Origin: Bacillus thuringiensis
GTDB taxonomy: Bacteria > Bacillota > Bacilli > Bacillales > Bacillaceae_G
NCBI RefSeq assembly: GCF_001182785.1
Contig: NZ_CP012099.1
Coordinates: forward strand, 1,920,501 to 1,984,500
Direction: 5' to 3'
Length of the DNA: 64,000 nt
The notes under the pieces were generated by a model. It was given only the letters and a program-made list of their open reading frames with translations, was not told where the DNA came from and did no database searches. Position 1 is the first letter of the stretch. Each line of letters begins with the position of its first letter. Of the stretch, positions 53,467 to 61,602 are shown piece by piece. The translations under genes and the position numbers were made by a program.

Positions 53467-54090
53467 ATGAAAGTATGTATATTGGGAGCAACAGGACGAG
53501 TAGGTTCAAACATAATTAATTTAGCATTAAAGGATTCAGCTGAAGTGACTGCATTAGCGCGTGATTTAAATAGAATAGAAATACAACATGAAAGGTTACG
53601 AGTGATAGAAGGTAATGTACTGAACGAAAATGATATAAAAAAAGCGATAGAAGGAAGCGATATAGTAATTAGTGCACTTGGAACGGATCAAAATGGAACA
53701 TTAGCGAAGAGTATGCCACAAATTATTAACCAAATGGAAGAAGAAGGGATTCATAAGATCATAACAATAGGAACAGCTGGTATTTTACAAGCAAGAACGG
53801 ATCTAAATTTATATCGTTTTCAATCAACGGAATCAAAAAGGAAAACGACAACAGCAGCAGAAGATCATTTGGCTGCATATAAGGTACTAAGTAATAGTAA
53901 TAATTTATGTTGGACAGTTGTTTGTCCGACACATTTAATAGACGGTGAGGCGACAGAGGTATATCGAACTGAAAAAGATATATTGCCAGAAGGTGGATCA
54001 AAAATTACAGTGGGTGATACAGCACACTTTGCATGGGATCTATGTAAGAAAAACATATATGAAAATAGTCGAGTAGGTATTGCATATTAA
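53467..54090 (+). CDS. NAD(P)-binding protein, atypical SDR/NmrA-like
   Basis: A 207-residue Rossmann protein. The loop CILGATGRVGSNIINLA is at residues 4-20, ALARDLNRIE follows strand 2, and VISALGTDQNG is strand 4. The usual Tyr-x-x-x-Lys is not obvious; the group includes biliverdin-reductase-like proteins and redox sensors. It probably binds NADPH in the cytoplasm. GAGGGGGAAAAC precedes the ATG. It ends at a terminator shared with the convergent DUF456 gene. Confidence 0.82.
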   Translation: MKVCILGATGRVGSNIINLALKDSAEVTALARDLNRIEIQHERLRVIEGNVLNENDIKKAIEGSDIVISALGTDQNGTLAKSMPQIINQMEEEGIHKIITIGTAGILQARTDLNLYRFQSTESKRKTTTAAEDHLAAYKVLSNSNNLCWTVVCPTHLIDGEATEVYRTEKDILPEGGSKITVGDTAHFAWDLCKKNIYENSRVGIAY

Positions 54091-54116
54091 AAAACCATCC
54101 CGAAGTCGGGATGGTT
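54089..54116. terminator. Bidirectional terminator
   Basis: AACCATCCCGA pairs with TCGGGATGGTT (about 54093-54103 with 54106-54116), a GC-rich stem with a 2-base loop between convergent genes. Confidence 0.8.
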
Positions 54117-54597
54117 AAAAGATGATATAACACAAGAAGATGACAATCATAATGATTTGGAGAATTGCTTTCGCTACTGTACTGCTTAAAAAACCAACTA
54201 CAGTAGCGACTCCAACTAGAAAGGCATCTTTTGGCGCTTTTTTATGCACTAGTTCTGTTATAAATACTGACAAGAACGGTATGATAATAAGTCCGAATGG
54301 TGGGAAGAAGAACGATCCGACAATGATAGAAATCATTCCGACACGTTCGCCCCATTTAGAACTACCGTATTTTTTTAAGAAATATCCATTTGCAATAAAA
54401 TCAGCAACGAAAATGAAAAGAGTGAAAATGACTTGAATAATCCAAAAAGAAGTTGTTAATTCTCCTCCATTTATACCGAAATGGTAAATTAAATATCCAG
54501 CCCAGACAGCAAGTATGCCAGGGATAATGGGATAAATAAAGGCGAGAAATGAAACAAGGAAACAGGCAATGATACAAATTGTTAATAAAACAGTCAC
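54115..54597 (-). CDS. DUF456 membrane protein
   Basis: A 160-residue protein with four to five helices. GAYLIYHFGINGGEL-like and the Gly-rich GMISIIVGSFFFPPFGLIII region match DUF456, a family of small membrane proteins with glycine-zipper-like helices and unknown function. It begins 1 base after the end of the CNNM-type gene and shares its transcript. Confidence 0.82.
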   Translation of the reverse strand: MTVLLTICIIACFLVSFLAFIYPIIPGILAVWAGYLIYHFGINGGELTTSFWIIQVIFTLFIFVADFIANGYFLKKYGSSKWGERVGMISIIVGSFFFPPFGLIIIPFLSVFITELVHKKAPKDAFLVGVATVVGFLSSTVAKAILQIIMIVIFLCYIIF

Positions 54598-54598
54598 T

Positions 54599-55954
54599 TT
54601 ATAGCTCCTTTTTAATATCTAGTTTATGTACAGCAACTTTTTTGACTTGATGTCCATCAAGTTCTAATACTTTAAATTGAAAACCAGCATATTCAATGGA
54701 ATAACCAGCTTCAATATTTAAGTCAACTGCTTGAGAGAGAAGCCATCCTCCAATTGTATCTAAATCACTATCATCAATATGTAGGCCAAACATATCATTT
54801 ACTTCAGAAATGAGCACCTTTCCATCTAAAACAGTAAGCTTAGGTGTACGCTTTTCAATCATAGGTGATTCATCCGCATCGAATTCATCTTGAATTTCTC
54901 CAATGATTTCTTCAAGAATATCTTCCATCGTTAAAAGTCCGGCAGTGCCACCATATTCATCCATAACGATTGCCATCTGAACGCGATTTTTTTGAAGATG
55001 GACTAACGTTTTACGAATTGGAACTGTTTCAAATACTGTTAAAACAGGATGTATATAAGATTCAAGTGGTTTATAAATACCTTTCGTTTGATCATGGAAT
55101 ACTTCTTTCGTATTGATCATCCCGATGATATCATCTTTATCTTTTTCAATGATTGGATAGCGTGTATATTTTTCAGTTGCGACGATATCCATATTTTCTT
55201 CTAACGTATTTTCAGTAGATAAGCAAATCATTTCGGTACGAGGAACCATAATTTCTTTCGCAACTCGATCATCAAATTCAAAAATGTTATTTACATATTT
55301 ATATTCGGTTTGGTTTATTTCACCGCTTTTAAAACTTTCACCTAAAATGAGTCGCAATTCCTCTTCAGAATGAGCAAGTTCATTTTCTTTGGCAGGTTCT
55401 AATCCGAGTAGTTTTGTGAAAAATATAGCTGCACTATTGAGTAACCAAATAAATGGATACATAATTTTATCAAATAAAATAAGTGGTTTTGCAAATTTGA
55501 GTGTGATTGCTTCTGCTTTTTGAATTGCGAAAGACTTTGGAACTAACTCACCTAATACAACGTGGAAAAATGTAATAACACTAAAAGCAATAACAAAAGA
55601 TAAAGTGTTAGCCATTGTTCCAGTAATATTAATTTTTTCAAAGAGCGGTCGTAGTATATGTTCCACAGTCGGTTCACCAAGCCAACCAAGCCCTAAAGAA
55701 GTAATCGTAATTCCGAGCTGACAAGCTGATAAATAAACATCTAAATTAGATAGGACACTTCTTGCAGCTAAAGCTTGTTTATTACCTTCATTTGCAAGTT
55801 GGTCAATTCGACTTTTTCGTACTTTTACAACAGCGAATTCTGATGCAACGAAAAAGCCAGAAATAAGAATAAGTACAAAGATGAGAAAAATATTTAATAT
55901 GTCCAAGTGTGTTCTCCATTCCAAGGTTTGGAATAAAGATGTCACCTCCTGCAA
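54599..55954 (-). CDS. CNNM/CorC-type hemolysin-family protein
   Basis: Up to 451 residues. The N-terminal DUF21 membrane domain (FLIFVLILISGFFVASEFAV; LGWLGEPTVEHIL) precedes a CBS pair (VPRTEMICLSTENTLEENMD; AIVMDEYGGTAGLLTMEDIL) and a C-terminal CorC_HlyC domain. Relatives export or regulate Mg2+ or Co2+; the hemolysin name is historical. The start is uncertain: the frame opens with TTG at 55954, but GGAGGTGA lies inside it, and TTG 55924 is the next choice. It heads an operon with the DUF456 gene. Confidence 0.88.
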   Translation of the reverse strand: MQEVTSLFQTLEWRTHLDILNIFLIFVLILISGFFVASEFAVVKVRKSRIDQLANEGNKQALAARSVLSNLDVYLSACQLGITITSLGLGWLGEPTVEHILRPLFEKINITGTMANTLSFVIAFSVITFFHVVLGELVPKSFAIQKAEAITLKFAKPLILFDKIMYPFIWLLNSAAIFFTKLLGLEPAKENELAHSEEELRLILGESFKSGEINQTEYKYVNNIFEFDDRVAKEIMVPRTEMICLSTENTLEENMDIVATEKYTRYPIIEKDKDDIIGMINTKEVFHDQTKGIYKPLESYIHPVLTVFETVPIRKTLVHLQKNRVQMAIVMDEYGGTAGLLTMEDILEEIIGEIQDEFDADESPMIEKRTPKLTVLDGKVLISEVNDMFGLHIDDSDLDTIGGWLLSQAVDLNIEAGYSIEYAGFQFKVLELDGHQVKKVAVHKLDIKKEL

Positions 55955-56071
55955 TTATGTTATACTTTTATAATAAATCCAAATGAAAAGAATAGTCAAA
56001 GGAAAAGGGTAAATATTGGTATGTTTCTGTAATAGTTTTTGAATTTGCTGTTATTTTGTCCGCTATACAAA

Positions 56072-56111
56072 AGGAATAACCCCCTACTTTTAGATTATAG
56101 AGGGTTATTTC
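56072..56111 (-). terminator. Terminator of the permease-like gene
   Basis: AATAACCC and GGGTTATT form a stem around 56076-56110, with A/T runs outside, next to the end of the minus-strand permease-like gene. Confidence 0.65.
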
Positions 56112-56113
56112 AA

Positions 56114-56983
56114 TTAAGGTTTTGGAACACTTCTCGTTAAAGTGTATGACTGTTGCTTGGAGTAGTTTGTGGTCCATAGTGTTTGAAGGAAAGAAAGTAT
56201 GCTATATGGGATATAGAGTAGTAATAAGCCGATTGTAACAATTATGGGTGAATTTTCGCCAAATTGAACGATAAATTGTAACAGTCCACTTGCATGAAAA
56301 ACGCATTCCATAAAAACGAATGAAAGAATAATGGAACCTAAAATTGATTTATGATTCGAAGTAAGCGCCAAAAACAATGTATCCACAAGAAAAGAATCAT
56401 GTTTTATTTCATATTCATTTGTGTTTTTCAAGAAAGGAATCCATTTTTTTACTGCTTGCATAACGATAATCATGGAAGTACTACATACGATGATAAAAGA
56501 TGAGTAGTAAGGAAGGTTTATAAATTGTGCGACGTATAGAAGTAGTAATAAGACTGAACATTGTAATACTACAGTGCAAAAAGAGTAAGGTATCCAATTC
56601 AATACAGTAGTAAACTTTTTAAACGAGTTAGGTACTTTGAAAAATAAATGGCCGATACCCAAACTTATGAAAAATCCGATCGCAAGGGTAAAAGTAAAAC
56701 GAACAATCGATATAAAATATATTTCCCATATGTAAGGGAATAATGGTGTTGAATGATTAGAAGTATGTATCATTTGATTTGCTGAGAAAAAGATAGATTC
56801 AAGCATCCAATCAACCTTTGGAATTGATATAGAAGAAAGCTGTGCGAAGTTTTGAAAAATGCTAATAAATCCATTTTGATAAGAGTAATTGTGTGTAATA
56901 AAAAGAGCTGGAATAGGACTTATGGCAAAAATAACAATAACACCAATTATAAATTTACATATATGTGAGCGTAATAAGGACAT
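56114..56983 (-). CDS. ABC-type permease-like membrane protein (DppB/OppB-like, divergent)
   Basis: A 289-residue protein with about six helices. A first helix, a long extracellular loop with FAQLSSISIPKVDWML, four internal helices and the late SILGSIILSFVFMECVFHAS follow the order of dipeptide-permease inner-membrane subunits. That last segment corresponds to the conserved GS-x-V-E-x-F-x-G region but is degenerate. No ATPase or binding-protein gene is adjacent. ATG 56983 (AGGTGG upstream) is preferred. The transport role is uncertain. Confidence 0.6.
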   Translation of the reverse strand: MSLLRSHICKFIIGVIVIFAISPIPALFITHNYSYQNGFISIFQNFAQLSSISIPKVDWMLESIFFSANQMIHTSNHSTPLFPYIWEIYFISIVRFTFTLAIGFFISLGIGHLFFKVPNSFKKFTTVLNWIPYSFCTVVLQCSVLLLLLYVAQFINLPYYSSFIIVCSTSMIIVMQAVKKWIPFLKNTNEYEIKHDSFLVDTLFLALTSNHKSILGSIILSFVFMECVFHASGLLQFIVQFGENSPIIVTIGLLLLYIPYSILSFLQTLWTTNYSKQQSYTLTRSVPKP

Positions 56984-57329
56984 ATAAACCACCTACTCTT
57001 GGAATATTCAGAAAATTCTTATTCTTATTTTAGCCGTTTTTGGAGCAAGTTACAATATATTTTTCTTCATGTATTGGCATATGGATAATTTTAAATTGTA
57101 TTTAGAAATCTATTTTATGTGTGGAATATAAAGCAGAAACTGGTATGTAACAGTACAAATACAAAAAGCGTGAACAGTTTTGCATTTTCAAGCTTTTTGT
57201 ATGGAATGAAGAGAATGTAGGGAAATGTCGAAAGGATTAAATAGATTTTTAAAATTGGAAAGTGATACCATAAAATTAAACGATGTTTAAATCGTTGTTT
57301 AACTGATAAATTCTAGAGGGGGAGATAAA
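56984..57329. other. 346-bp divergent intergenic region
   Basis: It holds an orphan hairpin, ATACAAAAAGC (57159-57169) with GCTTTTTGTAT (57192-57202), and a dyad close to the TetR-type gene (next entry). No ORF with a plausible start was seen. Confidence 0.6.
57279..57296. promoter_or_regulatory. Candidate TetR-type operator
   Basis: AACGAT (57279-57284) and ATCGTT (57291-57296) form a dyad around GTTTAA, 33 bases before the TTG start, with outer TTAAAC/GTTTAA half-sites. TetR proteins often bind such sites before their own genes; binding here is inferred. Confidence 0.45.
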
Positions 57330-57917
57330 TTGGGGGGGAATGAAAACGTATCAACGAAAGAAAAGATTTTAAATACAACATTGGAATTAATTAAAAAAGA
57401 AGGTTTTGAAAAGATAACGATAAGAAAAATTGCAGCATTGTCAGATGTAAATATAGCGCTAGTAAATTACCATTTTGGTTCAAAAGAAAAGTTAATTAGT
57501 GAGGCGATTAGAGTTTTATTAATTAGCTTTCAAGGCACTTTTTCTATTTTAGATAATATTACAGTGCCAGCAAAAGAAAGATTAAAAATATTTTTATTGG
57601 ATTATGTACTAGTAATTCGGCAATATCCGGAGTTAGTTAGGAAGATTATTGCAATGGGAACTACGGTATTTATATCTCAATACGAATATGGGGATTTTTT
57701 GAAGAGGCTAGGGTTCAGTAAAGTGAAGAATATTTTGAGCGAGATAACAAATGAAACGGATCAGGAAATTTTAATGATGATGACGGTGCAAATATTTGGA
57801 TCCGTTTTTCTTCCTACATTAATGATGCCAATTCTCGAATCAGGGGCAGATATAAAAGTACCATCTGTAGAAAAACAGATTGATTTCCTATTTGAACGCT
57901 ATTTTTATAAAAATTGA
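57330..57917 (+). CDS. TetR-family transcriptional regulator
   Basis: A 195-residue regulator. The N-terminal helix-turn-helix STKEKILNTTLELIKKEGFE then ITIRKIAALSDVNIALVNYH (GSKEKL after it) is classic TetR. The C-terminal ligand domain is unassigned. It starts with TTG, with AGAGGGGGAG at good spacing. An HXXEE-domain membrane protein gene follows 17 bases later, so the regulator probably controls that pair in response to a small molecule. Confidence 0.9.
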   Translation: MGGNENVSTKEKILNTTLELIKKEGFEKITIRKIAALSDVNIALVNYHFGSKEKLISEAIRVLLISFQGTFSILDNITVPAKERLKIFLLDYVLVIRQYPELVRKIIAMGTTVFISQYEYGDFLKRLGFSKVKNILSEITNETDQEILMMMTVQIFGSVFLPTLMMPILESGADIKVPSVEKQIDFLFERYFYKN

Positions 57918-57934
57918 GATAGTGGGTGATAGAG

Positions 57935-58570
57935 GTGGCTAGTTTCTTTAGAAAGCATTGGTGTGATATAGGGTTAGTTGTTGCTATTGTTGTCGTTGTT
58001 TGTTTAGTCGCGAATTTGGGAGAAATGAGTGAAATAAAAGTACTGTTAGGGTTAAGTTTTGTGGCCATTTTAGTGCATCAATTTGAAGAGTATCGTTGGC
58101 CAGGTTATTTTGCTGGTCTGTTTAATGTAGTTATATTTAAAAGTGATATACCAGATCGCTATCCATTAAATACGCAATCTGCTATGGTAATAAATATTTT
58201 GATTGCGTATGTTTTTTATTTACTCCCGGTTTTCTTTCAAAATATAATATGGCTTGGGTTGGCACCTATTTTAATGGGATTTTTTCAATTCATATGGCAT
58301 GGTATTTTTGCGAATATAAAAGCTAAAACAATATATAATCCGGGATTAGGTGCGGTTGTATTACTACATGTTCCAATTGGTTATGTATATATGAGATATA
58401 TTCTTTTACACAATCTGGCTACAAATTTGGATTGGTTATTTGGGGGGATCTACTTTCTAATAGCTACCTATTTTTTAATTATAAAAGGAAATATGTTAAT
58501 GAAAAGTAAGGAGACAAATCATTACTTTTCTAAAAAACAATTAGGTCCGTACAATGATACATTGAAGTGA
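57935..58570 (+). CDS. HXXEE-domain membrane protein
   Basis: About 211 residues with five to six helices. LVHQFEEYRWPGYFAGLFN holds the H-x-x-E-E motif that names the family, and WHGIFANIKAKTIYNPGL holds a second conserved His. The acidic-His pattern in the membrane suggests a metal-dependent enzyme, but no reaction is known. GTG 57935 with GGGTGAT upstream is chosen; GTG 57926 is the alternative. It is cotranscribed with the TetR-type gene. Confidence 0.82.
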   Translation: MASFFRKHWCDIGLVVAIVVVVCLVANLGEMSEIKVLLGLSFVAILVHQFEEYRWPGYFAGLFNVVIFKSDIPDRYPLNTQSAMVINILIAYVFYLLPVFFQNIIWLGLAPILMGFFQFIWHGIFANIKAKTIYNPGLGAVVLLHVPIGYVYMRYILLHNLATNLDWLFGGIYFLIATYFLIIKGNMLMKSKETNHYFSKKQLGPYNDTLK

Positions 58571-58596
58571 TTCAGAATTCAAAAGGAGGGTTTTGG

Positions 58597-58629
58597 ATGC
58601 TGAAGAAAGTGCAAGTGAAGGATTCATGA
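58597..58629 (+). CDS. Possible 10-codon ORF with strong Shine-Dalgarno
   Basis: AAAAGGAGGG is followed 6 bases later by ATG and ten codons (MLKKVQVKDS), then TGA. The ribosome site is better than those of many genes here. It may be a relic of a longer gene or a real micro-ORF. No homology can be judged. Confidence 0.25.
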   Translation: MLKKVQVKDS

Positions 58630-58653
58630 ATAAATTATGACAAGAAAATGAAT

Positions 58654-58668
58654 AATTTTCAGAAAAAT
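58654..58668. promoter_or_regulatory. CodY-like box 1
   Basis: AATTTTCAGAAAAAT matches the CodY consensus AATTTTCWGAAAATT at 14 of 15 positions, 79 bases before the CBS-domain gene. Confidence 0.7.
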
Positions 58669-58684
58669 AAAATAAATCATTTAT

Positions 58685-58699
58685 TTTTTTCTGAAAATA
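58685..58699. promoter_or_regulatory. CodY-like box 2
   Basis: TTTTTTCTGAAAATA matches the same consensus at 12 of 15 positions, including the whole core. It overlaps a possible -10 (TATAAT, 58698-58703). Confidence 0.6.
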
Positions 58700-58746
58700 T
58701 AATATAGTTATGGCACAGAAAGTATTTTAACATAAGGAGGCTTTTT

Positions 58747-59394
58747 ATGAGGATTAAAGGGAATTACGTGCCGAAAAGGGAAGTTTTACTGTGCTCAAGT
58801 TCGATTACGATAGGGGAAGCGTTAGAGCATTTAAATAAAACGGGGTATCGTTGTGTACCAGTTTTAGATGAAAAAAAAGAGAAATTTTTAGGAAATATAT
58901 ATAAAGTAGATATTTTAGAATATAAAGGATCACTTGACGAGAGTGTAATGCAATTATTAAACGATAAAGAAGGGTTTGTGAGAGAAGATTCTTCTTTCTT
59001 TAAAGTATTTTTTACAATAAAAAAACTGCCTTATTTATCAGTAGTTGACGAAAAAGGGGTTTTCCTTGGAATTTTAACGCATAAAAAAGTTTTTGAGTTA
59101 TTAGAGGATGCATGGGGCGTTCACTCTAGTAAATACTCTGTCATGATTGGAACGCAAGACTATAATGGAGCAATCCAAAAGTTATCGACAGTTTTAAAGA
59201 AATACACTGGTATTCAAAGTTTGATGACTTTTGATAATGATGCCTTATTAGTTCGTAGAATTATGTTTACATTAGGAGAAGAGTTTAACGACGGTGAATT
59301 AGAGACATTATTGAAAGATTTAGAAGATCACGGATTTAGAGTTGTATATGTGGAAGAGATGAAAAATCCACGTGAAGTTGAAACGATAGAGTAA
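58747..59394 (+). CDS. cbpA: CBS-domain protein, possible c-di-AMP-binding CbpA
   Basis: A 215-residue protein. Two CBS motifs (residues 10-65, SITIGEALEHLNKTGYRCVP; residues 75-125, LSVVDEKGVFLGILTHKKVF) make a Bateman pair. A C-terminal ACT-like region (KYSVMIGTQDYNGAIQKL) follows. Size and layout fit CbpA, a cyclic-di-AMP-binding protein described in Listeria, but CBS pairs also bind AMP or ATP. AAGGAGG precedes the ATG. Two CodY-like sites upstream suggest nutritional control. Confidence 0.72.
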   Translation: MRIKGNYVPKREVLLCSSSITIGEALEHLNKTGYRCVPVLDEKKEKFLGNIYKVDILEYKGSLDESVMQLLNDKEGFVREDSSFFKVFFTIKKLPYLSVVDEKGVFLGILTHKKVFELLEDAWGVHSSKYSVMIGTQDYNGAIQKLSTVLKKYTGIQSLMTFDNDALLVRRIMFTLGEEFNDGELETLLKDLEDHGFRVVYVEEMKNPREVETIE

Positions 59395-59398
59395 CATA

Positions 59399-59431
59399 CA
59401 AAAGCCATCTAATTATCTTGGATGGCTTTTG
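59399..59431 (+). terminator. Intrinsic terminator after the CBS-domain gene
   Basis: CAAAAGCCATC pairs with GATGGCTTTTG around a 10-base loop. Confidence 0.8.
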
Positions 59432-59834
59432 TTATGTTACGTGTGTAAAGTTATTTTAAAATAACGACAAGATAATAGGTGAGATTATAACAATATTTGT
59501 GTAAGAGAATAAAAAATGTAGATAATTTCGATTTTCAAAAAAATCAATTTGAAAATATGTTTTTATTTTGCAACTAAATATGTTACTATATGTGTGATAA
59601 AAACAAAGAGGTCTGACAACTATACTCCACGTAATAACACTCTAATGATTTAAAAATTCAAAAAACTCAAAATTCAAAAATAACAATTGTATTAATGATT
59701 AGAGTAAAAATAAGGGGAATGGAGAAATTATGGAGAAAGACACTGCTTTGTAAGGGGCATATTTTATCATCTTGAGCAGAGAGGAGGATGCATAGCATAT
59801 TGTAAAATATAGAGATAAACAATGAAAAAGTGCT
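59431..59834 (+). promoter_or_regulatory. 404-bp brnQ leader region
   Basis: It is A/T-rich and without a convincing ORF. It contains a weak CodY-like match (59530-59544, 12 of 15) and, at its end, GAGGAGG (59781-59787) followed by a 9-bp inverted repeat (59789-59797 with 59831-59839). No T-box signature was seen. Confidence 0.5.
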
Positions 59835-59840
59835 ATGCAA

Positions 59841-61187
59841 ATGAAGAGCATGAAGGGACGTTTAAGGCCAGGTGATACGGTAGCAATTGGTTTAATGCTA
59901 TTTGCATTATTTTTAGGAGCAGGAAATTTAATTTTCCCGCCAGTTTTAGGTCAACAAGCAGGAGAGAATGTTTGGATTGCTACAATAGGATTCCTTGTAA
60001 CGGGAGTCGGATTACCCCTACTAGCTGTAACAGCTGTCGCGTTTGTAGAGGGGGACTTGAAAGCGCTATCTTCTAGAGTCCACCCTATATTTGCGTTTAT
60101 TTTCCCATTGATTAGTTATTTAGCAATTGGACCATTTTTCGCGATTCCGCGTACTGGAGCTGTTTCGTTTGAAATGGGTATGAAGCCGTTTTTATCAGAC
60201 GCAATGGTTTCAGAGTGGTACATGCTATTTCTTTTCACGATAGTTTTCTTCGGAATAACGTGGTATTTATCATTAAATCCATCTAAATTAGTGGATTGGT
60301 TTGGGAAGTTTCTTACTCCATTATTAGTATTAATTGTTGCTGTTATTGTCGGAAAGGCAATTATTGATCCAATTGGAGAGCCGGCTGCGCCGTTAGCTGC
60401 TTACCAAGAGAATGCTTTCTTTGGTGGATTTATTCAAGGGTATTTAACGATGGATGCAATTAGTGCTCTCGTATTTGGAATTGTCGTTGTACAAGTTATT
60501 CGCTCTAAAGGGATAAAAGAGAGTAGCCAAATTGCAAAAATAACAGTAGTATCAGGTATTATTGCTGTACTTGGTTTAACGTTAATCTATTTATCACTTG
60601 CTTATCTTGGTTCAACAAGTACATCACTTGGTGTCTCAGAAAACGGTGGTCTTATTTTAACGAATGTTGTAAATGAGCTATATGGGACGAGTGGTAAAAT
60701 TTTATTAGGGCTTGTTATTATACTCGCTTGTTTAACCACTTCTGTTGGGTTAACATCTGCGTGTGCGGGTTTCTTTACAAACTTATTCCCAAAACTTTCG
60801 CATAAAACGATTGTAACAATGGTATGTGTATTTAGTTTAATTGTATCTAACCTAGGTTTAACACAATTAATCGCAGTAACATTACCTGTGTTAATGATCA
60901 TTTATCCAGTTGCAATTGTATTAATTGTACTTTCGTATTTCCATAAGTGGATTGGGAAGCGTAATACAATTTATATTGGAGCTATTTTAGGTGCATTGTT
61001 AATTAGTTTCTTTAACGGTTTAGAAAGTGCGAAAATTAAAATTGACGCGATTTCTAATGTACTACAAATGTTACCGTTATATAACGAAGGAATTGGATGG
61101 TTAATTCCATCATGTATTGGTGGGATTCTCGGTTTCTTCTTCTATAAATCAAATGAATCAAGTGAATTACAAAAGAAAGGTGCTTAG
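59841..61187 (+). CDS. brnQ: Branched-chain amino acid transporter BrnQ
   Basis: A LIVCS-family symporter of about 448 residues with 12 helices. GLMLFALFLGAGNLIFPPVL near residues 18-37 is the family signature, with ISYLAIGPFFAIPRTGAV following. It imports isoleucine, leucine and valine with Na+ or H+. In-frame ATGs lie at 59835, 59841 and 59850, none with an adjacent Shine-Dalgarno. The nearest good one is GAGGAGG at 59781, separated by a hairpin that would bring it next to ATG 59841. Confidence 0.92.
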   Translation: MKSMKGRLRPGDTVAIGLMLFALFLGAGNLIFPPVLGQQAGENVWIATIGFLVTGVGLPLLAVTAVAFVEGDLKALSSRVHPIFAFIFPLISYLAIGPFFAIPRTGAVSFEMGMKPFLSDAMVSEWYMLFLFTIVFFGITWYLSLNPSKLVDWFGKFLTPLLVLIVAVIVGKAIIDPIGEPAAPLAAYQENAFFGGFIQGYLTMDAISALVFGIVVVQVIRSKGIKESSQIAKITVVSGIIAVLGLTLIYLSLAYLGSTSTSLGVSENGGLILTNVVNELYGTSGKILLGLVIILACLTTSVGLTSACAGFFTNLFPKLSHKTIVTMVCVFSLIVSNLGLTQLIAVTLPVLMIIYPVAIVLIVLSYFHKWIGKRNTIYIGAILGALLISFFNGLESAKIKIDAISNVLQMLPLYNEGIGWLIPSCIGGILGFFFYKSNESSELQKKGA

Positions 61188-61201
61188 GCGCCTTTCTTTT
61201 T
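61172..61201 (+). terminator. Intrinsic terminator overlapping the brnQ stop
   Basis: A 12-bp stem with one G-T-type pair (61172-61183 with 61188-61199) has the TAG in its loop, followed by T residues. Confidence 0.75.
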
Positions 61202-61253
61202 TTGAAGGGGATTTTTGTATTTTGTCTAAGTAATAATTGGGAGGAATGATAAA

Positions 61254-61583
61254 ATGGCTAATTTTGAAGATTTTTTAAACTTGGATTTGCGAATTGGAAC
61301 TGTAATACATGCAGAGGAATTTAAAGAAGCGAGAGTTCCAGCGATTAAACTAGCAATTGATTTTGGGGAAATTGGAATAAAGCAGTCAAGTGCTCAAATT
61401 ACGAAAAGGTATAGTCTAGAAGATATAGTCGGTCAACAAATTGTTGCTGTTGTAAACTTTCCACCGAAGCGTGTAGCTGGATTCAAATCAGAAGTGCTTG
61501 TGCTTGGCGGCGTTCCTGAAGCTGGTGATGTTGTGTTACTTCAGCCTGATATGGAATTGCCAAATGGAACAAAAATTAGCTAG
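61254..61583 (+). CDS. csaA: Chaperone CsaA (tRNA-binding-domain protein)
   Basis: A 109-residue single-domain protein. LDLRIGTVIHAEEFKEARVP and VVNFPPKRVAGFKSEVLVLG are the EMAP/tRNA-binding OB-fold signature; the short length fits CsaA. In B. subtilis CsaA is a homodimeric chaperone proposed to support protein export. GGGAGGAATG precedes the ATG. A DinB-fold gene starts 20 bases later and is likely cotranscribed. Confidence 0.93.
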   Translation: MANFEDFLNLDLRIGTVIHAEEFKEARVPAIKLAIDFGEIGIKQSSAQITKRYSLEDIVGQQIVAVVNFPPKRVAGFKSEVLVLGGVPEAGDVVLLQPDMELPNGTKIS

Positions 61584-61602
61584 GGTGAAGGTAGGGGCTA
61601 AT

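Noticed and set aside
59431..59834. T-box or amino acid riboswitch before brnQ
   Set aside because: No T-box core sequence or terminator/antiterminator pair was found; only the short inverted repeat near the start.
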